DNA of 64,000 bases, taken from positions 18,462,551 through 18,526,550 of the forward strand of contig CM064519.1 of assembly GCA_032716605.1 (NCBI GenBank), read 5' to 3'. A program made the position numbers and the translations under genes. The notes below the pieces were generated by a model that ran no database searches, was not told where the DNA came from, and saw only the letters and a program-made list of their open reading frames with translations. Position 1 is the first letter of the stretch; the number at the start of each line of letters is the position of its first letter. This stretch comes from Paralithodes platypus. Taxonomy: Eukaryota; Arthropoda; Malacostraca; Decapoda; Lithodidae. Below are positions 12,425-22,074 of the stretch, in pieces.

Positions 12425-12632
12425 CCCTTACAAGATTCAATGCGCATTTTTTAATCTGTTATCCGGCTATTATTAGAAATTTGTATTTAGATTAGGAAGG
12501 GCATATGGGAGTCAGAGGGTTAGTTGAGATTGTCTTTACCCTTATAATTACCACAGATCCTTCTTAAACTGTATAAAGTCGTCTAATGATAACCAGAATA
12601 CACTGTAAACATGCGTCATGATCGTCAAAGGG
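12425..12632. mobile_element. piggyBac-like foldback MITE (TTAA target)
   Basis: TTAA flanks the element at 12421-12424 and 12633-12636. Ends are CCCTTACAAGATT and, inverted, CCCTTTGACGATC. The two halves (about 12425-12525 and 12533-12632) are diverged inverted copies around the core ATCGTCTAATNATANCC. The TTAA duplication with CCCTT ends is what piggyBac-derived MITEs show. It has no transposase. Confidence 0.7.
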
Positions 12633-12953
12633 TTAAGCCAGCACACTCTAAGGCAAGAATAGCGTCAGTACTGGAGCCCCTTTTAGAGACTTCCAGTTCC
12701 TTCAACAAGTATGCCACACAGTTTCTTAAAATAATTGGGTTTACTGAACGATTCACTGTATTTTATATTCACATATAAAGTATTTATCACTTGTTATCAC
12801 AGCCTGAGCTTCCTTTTTTCAACTGTATATATTATGTTGGCAAATACGGTAATCGACTCATAGCCACACTGATCACCAAGAATAAAACAAAAATATTCCT
12901 TCTTTTCTTTTGTTCTTTCTTTCTTTCTTTTTCAACCTAATACCACACAGATT

Positions 12954-13091
12954 TGGGAAGGACTCATTGTATAGAGTAATATCTTTCAAAGCATTATCAA
13001 CGTATATATTCACAGTTTCACCAATGGACTCATTGTGTAGAGTAATATCTTTCAAAGCATTATCAACGTATATATTCACAGTTTCACCAAT
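12954..13091. repeat. 66-bp tandem duplication
   Basis: Two copies of a 66-bp unit (starting GGACTCATTGTATAGAGTAA at 12960 and 13026) differ by about one base. This is a recent local duplication. Both strands stay open through it by chance (66 is a multiple of 3). Confidence 0.95.
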
Positions 13092-13199
13092 GCGCACTTG
13101 ATATTCTGAGTAATGTTCCTTCTATTATAATATTGTTGTTTTCACTACAATCAAATCAATAAAATCACCAACACACGGAAAGCACATAATATTTAATTA

Positions 13200-13970
13200 A
13201 TATATATAATACTAGTGAGTGTAAATATGTATGTATATCAATGCACGTGTGAGTGAGGCGAGGGAATGGTGTAGACAGCTCGAGTGGGAAGATAAATCTG
13301 GACAGAATATATCACCCACACACTTTATCGAGTTTCAGTATGAGTTTGTGTGACGGATGTGTAAGTATGTAATATTGGCTGCTCTATGGTATGTAAGGTG
13401 TAAACTGTACGATTGTAATTATGTTTATTTGTGGGGCAAGGTAAGGATGTGATAGAATGTGAATGAATGAGGCATGTGAGTGTGTGTTGGCGTATGGAAC
13501 TAAACACTGTAAGTAGGGTACATGATATAACTGAAATATAATAATGTTTGCGAATGTGAGTAGGTGTATGAATCGTAAACGCATGTGTGTGAATGAATGA
13601 TTTAGTAAAAGAGGTGTGTGGATAAGGTAGACGATGCAAGTGTTAGTATGTGGGTATGTGGATGGATAGTGTGTGGGAGGACGAAAGGTGTTATTAGAAC
13701 CAGTGAGAAAGGTGTGCGTGTAGGAAGTAAAGTATATGGTGTGTTTGTGTGTGTGTGTGTGTTATGGCTTGTGAGAAGTAGGAGCGTGAGAGCTAATGAG
13801 AAATTATGAGTGCCAAAGAGAGATAGATACAAGTACATAATGTGTTTGTTACTATATGGTTGCGTGGTGTTTGTGTGAATGTGTGCTTGTGTAACAGAGA
13901 GAGGGAGAGAGAGAGATAGCTGGTGTACCGGCAGTGCAAGGGGGTGAACGAAGACTGACTATACGTAAGG
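13200..13970. other. Strand-asymmetric G/T-rich tract
   Basis: The plus strand is strongly enriched in G and T, with GTGTG and GAATGAATGA motifs but no fixed period. Minus-strand frames rich in HTHT are compositional artefacts. A degenerate minisatellite or decayed retroelement is possible. I recognise no product. Confidence 0.5.
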
Positions 13971-14052
13971 TGAGGTGTGCCCCAACCACCCCAACTTTTT
14001 TTTTTTTTTTTAGTTCCCCTCTGGGCGCTGCTCCACCTTCCCCCTCAAGGAC

Positions 14053-14310
14053 AAGGTTACGTGTGAGGCTTTCAGAAGAAGAACACTGGAAAGATGTGTG
14101 GGAATGAGAGCGATTGACTTGGTGTGATTTGTTAGGTTTGTTTGGTATGATTTGTTAGGTGTGATTTGTCAGGTTTTTTGGTGTGATTTGTTCGGTTTGT
14201 TTGGTGTGATCTGTTAGGTTTGTTTGGTGTGATCTGTTAGGTTTGTTTGGTGTGATCTGTTAGGTTTGTTTGGTGTGATCTGTTGGGTTTGTTTGGTGTC
14301 ATTAGTTAGG
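14053..14310. repeat. Duplicated block plus 23-24-bp tandem repeats
   Basis: GTGTGAGGCTTTCAGAAGAA and the following 80 bp occur at about 14061 and again at about 14739, flanking the retroposon at 14311-14724. From about 14124 to 14310 a unit with GATCTGTTAGGTTTGTTTGG repeats about eight times. Confidence 0.85.
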
Positions 14311-14724
14311 TTGTTGTTGTTGTTGTTGTTCCCCAAGCTGCCTGGCCGAACAGCCCCAAGGCCCTGAGCAAGGCCAAGGCCATAACCGAGCGCCCCCACA
14401 GAACCCTCCCCGCCGACCACAATAAAGCCTGGGTGACCGAAGCCACTCCATGGCGGGGAGCTGAGGAGGGTGCGGAAATGCCCGGGAAACCAAAGCCCCA
14501 CCCAGGGCCTTGTGTCCCTCAGCAATTATGAAGAGAAAGTTGAGGGGCAAGGGAAAAATGTGACGCTTTGGCTTCCAATCTTGGTAGATTGGGAGGTCAA
14601 TCCACGTTAGAGACGCCGTCACTTGAGATCTAGAAAATATATAAGTAAAAGGAACAGTCAGAGTAAGCTATGGGTATGGCAGAGATTGCTCAGTTCTCAC
14701 TCTAATAGACCAGCCCATCACCAC
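14311..14724 (-). mobile_element. ~410-bp retroposon with (AAC)n tail, copy 1
   Basis: About 97% identical by eye to 29602-30012, in the same orientation. On the minus strand the unit ends in (AAC)n, which indicates retroposition with that strand as sense. CATTAGTTAGGTT before it and CATTTGTTAGGTT after it are a possible target duplication, but they lie in local repeats of similar sequence. Both copies share a minus-strand frame of about 100 codons beginning MTASLTWIDLPIYQDWKPKR that ends in the tail as poly-Gln. I see no pol III promoter, so it may be a SINE or the 3' end of an unknown LINE. Confidence 0.75.
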
Positions 14725-15039
14725 TCATTTGTTAGGTTATGTGTGAGGCTTTCAGAAGAAGAACACTGAAAGGATGTGTGTGAAAGAGAGCGATTGATTT
14801 GGTGTGATTTGTTAGGTTATTTTGCACCGATGGAAACGTTACAAAGGCACACTATATTGGCCCGCCTTTTGGTTACATAGTTTAGAAAGAGACTAAGACC
14901 GATTTGACAGTGAATGCTCATTATGTACCGAAAATCAATTACAAAGTCGCACACTACTGGCTGAGATAGTAGGCCTCTTGATTACATAGTTGAGAGACTG
15001 GAATGGATTTAAGTTGATGTTTAATATGTACCGATTTTT

Positions 15040-15110
15040 TGTCTGTGTATATGAAGGACACACAAGGCAAAACTGCCTGTAAAAAGTGTCTCTCCCAAAG
15101 TTGAAAGGGC
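15040..15110 (-). mobile_element. LINE family beta tail scrap
   Basis: Diverged copy of the family-beta C-terminus and 3' end (GGCAAAACTGCCTGTAAAAA; CTCTCCCAAAGTTGAAAGGG), antisense to the plus strand. Confidence 0.6.
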
Positions 15111-15528
15111 GATAAACATTTGCTTAGTGTATTGGAAAGAATTGTTGTGTGCATATTTAGCTTAGTGAAAGGAATAGGAGGAGGTGTTTGTGAGAGCTAG
15201 CTGAATTACTCTCTGTGTAGGTGAGACACATTTCAAAAGCACAAAAAGGACCAGGAATTTGACTTAGTGACTTAATAACTATAGCCTACACTTGCAATAA
15301 ATAAACTAATATTACATGCATGTCTTAAAATATGGTTGAATGTTAAAATTATTCCATGCAAGATAAATACTCTGGTACAGGCAAAACAGTGTAAACTAAT
15401 GTGAGTAATTGGTGAATATGCACATTTACTACAGTATATAACATATTGGGTGAACAACACAAGATCTACAGAATGTATGACCAAACTGAACACTTATGGG
15501 AGAGAGAGTAAAAGTGGGTGAGTGAGTG
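15111..15528. other. No gene recognised
   Basis: Non-coding sequence between a LINE scrap and the GT microsatellite. I see no motif to report. Confidence 0.6.
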
Positions 15529-15529
15529 A

Positions 15530-15582
<53 letters not shown>

Positions 15583-15656
15583 TGCCTGAGTTATACAGTA
15601 TATAGTAATAATGTGTGTAAAACCTATTGAACGTGTAGAAGTGACCACCAGGTGTA

Positions 15657-15696
<40 letters not shown>

Positions 15697-15762
15697 TGAG
15701 TATGTATGCTCGCGCCTGAGTTATATACAGTAATAACGTGTAGAAGTGACCAGCTGTATGTA

Positions 15763-15798
<36 letters not shown>

Positions 15799-15985
15799 TG
15801 AGTATGTATGCTCGCGCCTGAGTTATATACAGTAATAACGTGTAGAAGTGACCAGCTGTATGTATGTATGTGTGTGTGTGTGTGTGTGTGTGTGAGTGTG
15901 AGAGAGAGAGAGTGAGTATGTATGCTCGCGCCTGAGTTATATACAGTAATAACGTGTAGAAGTGACCACCAGGTGTATGTATGTA

Positions 15986-16017
<32 letters not shown>

Positions 16018-16190
16018 TGAGTATGTATGCTCGCGCCTGAGTTATATACAGTAATAACGTGTAGAAGTGACCACCAGGTGTATGTATGTATGTGTGTGTG
16101 TGTGTGTGTGTGAGAGAGAGTGAGTATGTATGCTCGCGCCTGAGTTATATACAGTAATAACGTGTAGAACTGACCACCAGGTGTATGTCT
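15529..16190. repeat. (GT)n followed by a ~105-bp higher-order minisatellite
   Basis: (GT)n at about 15535-15579 leads into about six units. Each contains GCCTGAGTTATA(TA)CAGTA, CGTGTAGAAGTGACCA, a (TATG)n/(TG)n run and a (GA)n run. The first unit is diverged. Later units are nearly identical apart from microsatellite length and an alternating CAGCTG or CACCAGGTG joint. No coding. Confidence 0.93.
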
Positions 16191-16339
16191 GTATATACCT
16201 TCCTTGACCTTGACCCACTAGTACCTCCCCTCGGTGTAGGTCAGATGTGTAGGGCTAGAGCTAACTATACTGGGGGGATGGGTCGTTTTTCTAGAACCCT
16301 TTCTCCTTCATGTTTTGCCTCGTTAGTTTTGAAGAAAAA

Positions 16340-16615
16340 AAATACTTTTGCCCCATTATTTTGGCGATTTTAAGACCTTTTGCCCCATTTATTTTTCAAT
16401 ATTAAGACCTTTCGTGTTATTTAGGTGTTGATTTTTTTCCTGGCGAACGATAGTAAGCCTGTAATTTTGGGAGAATCGGTCTTCGGCCGGAAAATTTGCA
16501 AATTAATCTAGAAGGGGGATCTAATGGATGTTTGTTTTTGTTTTTAATTTGATGGAGGTCTAGGGAGGAAACTAATAATTACTAAATATATGAAATAATC
16601 GACTTAAAAATAAAC
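16340..16615 (-). repeat. Interspersed repeat, family R2
   Basis: Inverted relative to 5105-5420. Shared blocks include AATATTAAGACCTTTCGTG, CTTCGGCCGG and GGAGGTCTAGGGAGGAAACT. Confidence 0.7.
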
Positions 16616-16689
16616 CCATCTCCCCTTAACACTCATATCCATAGCTTCACATCCTCTCTCTGCAATGATAGACATCAGAGGTGCAGTAG

Positions 16690-17448
16690 ATCTGTGTTGC
16701 ATTTCAGTCTATCCATCTATTACATCTATTACATCTATTCCATCTATTACACCGATGGGTTGAACACAGATTAATCACCTCCACGCTTCTCTGTCATCCG
16801 TCAGCCAGTGCCCCTCCTCCCACTCAACACTATTTTCATTCATATACCACTCAACTCCATCCTTCCATCTCATTCTTAGTCTGTCTCTCCTTCTTTGTCC
16901 TTCCACCTCACTCTCATGCACTCTTTTAGCCGTTCTCTCACTCTCCATATGTTCCGCATGACCAAACCACCTCAAGGTGTTCCTATTCACATTCTCCAGC
17001 ACATCTACTACATATACACCACATCGCTCTCACACTTCCTCATTTATCTGTATATCCCTCCATGTGACTCCATATGCACTTCTCAAGTAACTTATGTCGA
17101 CCCCTCTCATTCTTGATTTCTGTCTCTCCAACAATGTCTATGCTTCACTCCCGTATGTCAATGTTGGGATCACAACACTGTCATGCAGTGCTTTCTTTAC
17201 TGCCATGCTCACCACTCTATTGCTAATCACTAGTTTCAACTCTCTTCCCTTATTGTACCTTCATCATCAAGCACTTCATCCTCCAAACTCCAGTCTTTAC
17301 TCATCACACTGACCAACTACTTAAATGACCTGACATTTTCGGTTACCTGACCATTAAACCTTGACTCACACTCTGTGACTGCATTCCTCTCAAAGACTAT
17401 TACCTTACACTTTACGACATTGATTCTGCTTCCGTTTCTCACACACCG
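16690..17448 (-). mobile_element. RTE-type LINE 3' fragment
   Basis: Minus-strand translation shows the C-terminus of the same family as the element at 22075-24283 (for example NTLRWFGHAEHMESERTAKR and VEGQRRRDRLRMRWKDGVEW). The frame is broken several times. The fragment begins at about 17448, where family R2 sequence starts. The 3' side carries ATGTAATAG-type short repeats instead of the GATA repeats of the longer copy. It is dead and more diverged than the 22-kb copy. Confidence 0.85.
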
Positions 17449-17580
17449 TTAGTAGAAACCGGCCTTCGTCCGGGACATTTTATACCGAAAAATTTACAAT
17501 ATCTTGAAGGCGGGTCTTTGGTGTGATTTTTTGAAGCTTGATAAAGGTCTAGGCCCCTCTAGGGAGCAAACTAAAAAAAA
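17449..17580 (-). repeat. Interspersed repeat, family R2, partial
   Basis: Second R2 copy in the same orientation as 16340-16615 (GAAACCGGCCTTCGTCCGG; AAAGGTCTAGGCCCCTCTAG), adjoining the RTE fragment. Confidence 0.65.
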
Positions 17581-18386
17581 TAAAAATAATAGTAATGAAA
17601 ACAAAATGGCCAATAAAAACAAGAAAACTCCTCTTACATAACTCAGGCACGGAGATGCTGAGCTTTTGATACTAAAGTAGAGTATACTCATCATTAATTT
17701 ATTATCAGTTTTATATGATCCACTTCAGAACCGCTCCAGGAACTTGTCCAGCCTCCACCGTGCAGTTCCGTCAGGTCACGAATGTCTTTTTTAGGAGACT
17801 ATTGAATAGCCTCAGAGGCTCGGACCGACGTTCAGCAAGCTTGTAGCCTAGAGAGGAGGGTCCTGTGACGCTCAGAGGACGAATATAGGATTCGCCTAGG
17901 CAAGTCCTCTCCAGTCGTGGCAGACGTTGGCTCTTGACGCCTCCTTTCTCTTCAGGGAGAGGGTTTGGTACTAGGCTAGGCTATAGCCTACCTTCAAGTA
18001 TCTTCCATGTGCAGGCCTATACAATACAGTACCGTTCCCTCCTCCTCTGTAGAGTTCAGTTCAGTTGAAAGTACAATTTCAATTTTCTGGATGTTGCAAC
18101 TGTAGGCCTAGTGCACTGCAATATTACTGGATAGTGATAGCATTAAGGCCAATGCCAGCAGCCTATAGTGTTGAGTGTTGAATGAGATATGGTATACCAA
18201 TGAGATAGGCCTAGCCTATAGGCTATTGCATATTGGGCAGCCACAGTCCTTAGTGATAGTAAAGAGGCAAAGTCCCTAGCTATGTATGCTTATCAGCCTA
18301 ATATTTGGACTTAACACAACACCAACACCCTGTAAGATTATTCTATAACTCCTTATTTTCAACACTGCATACTTGGGAATCAAGTA
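17581..18386. other. No gene recognised
   Basis: Moderately GC-balanced sequence with repeated AGGCCTA/TAGGCCT words that recur all over the window. No supported feature. Confidence 0.55.
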
Positions 18387-18850
18387 CAGTAAACCCTCGC
18401 TATCTCGGACTAATTGAGGGGAGACCCAGTCCGAAATGTCCGATTTTCCGAGATGTCCGAAGTCCGACTTATGTCCGACTTAGGAGAGGAAAATGTCCGA
18501 ATTAGAAGAGGGAGTCCGAGCCACCAGAGAAAACGGAGACTTCCCTATCACTAACAACGTAGATTCAAGATAAATTACAGTACCTGTACAGTATACAGCA
18601 GACATATAAATATAAATATCACTGTCCTTCTCCACCTCACTGTAGCCTTAGATCTCGGAATTTGCTCTTAGATCTCGGAATTTTCCGAGATATATGGACA
18701 CCTGTCCGACAGACCATGTGGGCCCTCAGAGTTTTCCCCTTACATCTCGGAATTTTCCGAGATCTACGGCGAACTTTCCGAGAGGCCGATGCCAGTCCGA
18801 GAAGTGCGGGTTTCCGACTTTTAGAGGTCCAAGATAGCGAGGGTTTACTG
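18387..18850. mobile_element. pogo/Tigger-like MITE
   Basis: Terminal inverted repeats CAGTAAACCCTCGCTATCTC and, inverted from the right, CAGTAAACCCTCGCTATCTT are flanked by TA on both sides (18385-18386, 18851-18852). The interior repeats TCCGA/TCGGA words (GTCCGA, TCTCGGAATTTTCCGAGA), likely transposase-binding type motifs. CAGT ends plus TA target is the Tc1-mariner/pogo pattern. There is no transposase frame. Confidence 0.85.
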
Positions 18851-19820
18851 TATTCTGAATATTAAAGGCACAATTAACAAAATATGAGTAAGCCAAAGCT
18901 CGATTTTCACCACAAATATTGGTTGCGCGGGAACTGACAATGTTATCAACTTATCTGATTCTCTCCCACTGTTGCTAGATTCGGTCCAAAAGTTGCTAAA
19001 TTAAATCGGAAGATATTCTGAATACCGCATGATTCGTAGCAAAAAATGGTCACCACACAGCTTATAAGGGACTGGTATTTACCATTTAATGAAGTATCTT
19101 GATGAATAGTGTTTAATTATCTCTTTTTCAGACAATGAAACTTTCAGATATAATTCTTTTCTGTGACTCTGTATCGTTGGTATCGATAGCATTAGTTCGA
19201 CACAATCCCTAGTGCTAGCCTAGTAGCACTCAGTCTAGGTGTAAATCGAGCGCCGTGTTCGGAATATGCTACAGCTAGAGCAATAGCACTAGGTTAAAGA
19301 TCCGATTGATGCAGATATAACATTTTTTTAGCATATCTACTCCAGCTGACTTATTATAAAAAAGATAAATACCAATATTACAGTAATTGTTTGGGGTTGG
19401 TCCATCTTTTATATGTCGTATATATAGTTCAATGTGCTGCTTAGAGCAATTATGCCTAGCCTTTGTTCTATATTTTGTTTTGGATGGATAAGATATAAAT
19501 GTGTATTATACACGTATATATTGGTGAGCCTTCTTTTCAGGCATATACAGTATATAGGCCTATGTTGCTTATTTTTCAGTCTGGTCTTAATCACATCGTT
19601 TAATTGTCTCTTTGGTTTGATGCTGTTTCCCAATTATGCAGCCTTTACTATACATATGCCGCATTTTCCTTTACCATCACTATCTCCGATATTAATTGCT
19701 CTTTCCATTCACATATGCATAGCCTACGTGAGTTGCAGTTGGGATGTGTGTACATGCTTAGATTGATATGCAGGATTCGAAGTTGCATAATAAATCGTAG
19801 GCAGTGTCCACCATTCTTTA
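18851..19820. other. No gene recognised
   Basis: AT-rich non-coding stretch. Open frames on either strand lack recognisable motifs. Confidence 0.55.
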
Positions 19821-19825
19821 ACTGC

Positions 19826-20085
19826 CTTCGTGGTGTAATGCATAAGGTGTTGATATTCGGTGTGAGCGTCCTGGGTTCGAATCCACGGACTGCCACATGT
19901 GTTTGTAATATTTCATTAATCGATTTTAGGAGTAGAGTTGGTTGTTGGATAGAACATAATAATAGACTGGAAATGGTGTCGTATTTCACACCCAAATGCC
20001 ATAAAAGGGTGTCCAATATCAAGCCAACTCAACCCTGCTCCTACACAGGGTCGAAACTCAACCCGATTCAGACTTTCGGAACTTG
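19826..20085 (+). mobile_element. Candidate tRNA-derived SINE
   Basis: The head has an A-box-like TGGTGTAATGCATAAGG (from 19831) and a B-box GGGTTCGAATCC (19873-19884) at tRNA-like spacing. The T stem has two mismatches and the flanking acceptor strands do not pair, so it is not a working tRNA. About 190 bp of unrelated body follows. With no poly-A or target duplication visible, a decayed tRNA pseudogene is the alternative. Confidence 0.5.
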
Positions 20086-20089
20086 ATAA

Positions 20090-21680
20090 CAGTTTTAAGA
20101 CTTTGTGTACAGTATATATCCATATACAAATAATCGATTTGGATGTGATAATTATAAATGTACCTAGCTATATCCTCAGAATATCCGAAAGAAGCGTCAT
20201 AATCGTATGAAAGGGTGATAACCAATATTAGACTTTGTATAGGCCTACATATACTCAAAATTAAGCAATTATATTATATGCATACCCATCACAATGTTGT
20301 ACAAATTCAAGTAGATCAAAATAATCCCAAAATAAGGACTCAAATAATAATCTAGGGGAGGCTGAACCCTCCGCTGAGCCCAGAAATCAAAATTTCGAAT
20401 TATTGTGTTCTTGTTCTATAATGCTTCTTTCAACATAGGAGAATAGCATAGGAAGGAACAAAAAAACATATCGCATCCATAACCCCCCGGGCCGGGGGTT
20501 CGACCTCGACCCCCGAAAAACTAAAACAAAATCTTTCAGCCACCCAAAAAATTTGTTTGTGTCTGTAGTCTAAAGGGCTACTGTAAGCAATAAAAATTAT
20601 CATATGAGGGCATAAACACCCATATGACATCCCTAGGGCCCCCTTGAGGGGGCCCCAATATCATGGATTTTGGTAAAAAATTATCTCATAAAATCTGTGA
20701 AGCCTGCCCCTGACGAAAATGTTGTTTAGTTGGTCATTAAACTCGATCTTCTATGTGCGCGCTATGGTAGAAAACGGAAGCTAAGGAGGACTAACTATTT
20801 TATCTGCCCCAAAAATATTTTTGACTGATGAAAATCTATGAATTTCAGTGGTTTGCTATCATTTTTTGGCACTTACGAGTGTATCTATATTTTTATGTAT
20901 TGCTCAAATGCAAACGTTTAGATAATTGCCGTTTTGCCGAAAATATCCGAGTTTTTACCATTTTGGAGTCAATTTACCATAAGGGTAAATATATGCCAAG
21001 CACGCCAGTATTCGTCTGCTATAGCTGGGAGGTGGACTGAGTTTCGGGATAGCCCTTGTACCGGCTGCATGGTAGTGTTCGTCACCTACAATATTCCGCC
21101 ACTCATACTCAGAATTATTGAAATGTTAACCTAAGCAACTATTTATTACTCTAGTGTTACAAAGAGAAATGTGTTGTATAATTCCACCTCATATATGATG
21201 TCACAAACAATCTTCAATTGTATATATTCTAAGTTATTGCCGATATGTCTAGTTGTCGATCATTGCAGTTTTGAAATACCTCATAATATTATATTACGAT
21301 GTTTGATCTGTATTATATTCTTTGTTTTACTTTGTAGTGGTCATTTTGTAATATATATTTACATCCATGTTCAACAATAGTAAGCAAATGTATATATAAT
21401 ATAGGCCTATACATTTTGAAGGCAGGCTCGTAAAATTTTTACATTTTGTGCCACCCCACTATAATGAGAGTGGGTTATCAGACTTTGGGGTAACAGAAAA
21501 CGCAGCTATACTGTAGGTTTAGGCTTACACTGTACGAATTTGAAAGCACAATTTATTTGTCTGTCTGTCTCATTTATCTGTAGCCTAACACCTAACAATA
21601 TTATATCGTATAGGCTATTGTACAGACCTACGTTTGGTTATTGAAATAAATGTACGTTTATTAGTAGGCAAGTGGTTCCA
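20090..21680. other. No gene recognised
   Basis: Non-coding. A GC-rich hairpin CGGGGGTTCGACCTCGACCCCCG lies at about 20493-20515, and GGGGCC/GGCCCC words at about 20635-20655. Nothing else is supported. Confidence 0.55.
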
Positions 21681-21684
21681 TTAA

Positions 21685-21877
21685 CCCTTTCACTACCAGG
21701 GATGCATGTTTGTTATCAGCTATATTTAGACGATTTTAGGCAGCTTAGGAAGGATATGCAGTAGTAAAAGGGGTTAATTCCGATAGTTTGTAGCCTGATA
21801 ATTTCCAAATCCTAATCCGAATAAAATTTTCTATAAACAGCTAAAATCAAATATAGACGTCACCGGTAATGAAGGGG
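21685..21877. mobile_element. piggyBac-like MITE (TTAA target)
   Basis: TTAA at 21681-21684 and 21878-21881. Ends are CCCTTTCACTACC and, inverted from the right, CCCCTTCATTACC. The 193-bp element has the same foldback core as 12425-12632 (TTTAGACGATTTTAGGCAGC). It is non-autonomous. Confidence 0.8.
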
Positions 21878-22074
21878 TTAATTAAGCTGGAAGGTGTAAC
21901 TATAAAACAGAGATAGTGCTAGTAAAGAGATAGTTCAGTCTAAAAGTACGAAGAGGTGATTGAAGGATTGTTACATATGGCTCTCAATCAATCGTGTTGC
22001 AGTGCCTGCAAGCACAATTAGATTGTGGTCAACGACGCCTCACATTAAAAGAAAAAACAAAAAAAAATCTAGCT

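Noticed and set aside
13325..13838. His/Thr-rich minus-strand frames
   Set aside because: Produced by the G/T-rich plus strand. Overlapping frames are equally open and no domain is visible.
19826..19890. Functional tRNA gene
   Set aside because: A and B boxes are present, but the acceptor stem does not pair and the T stem has two mismatches.
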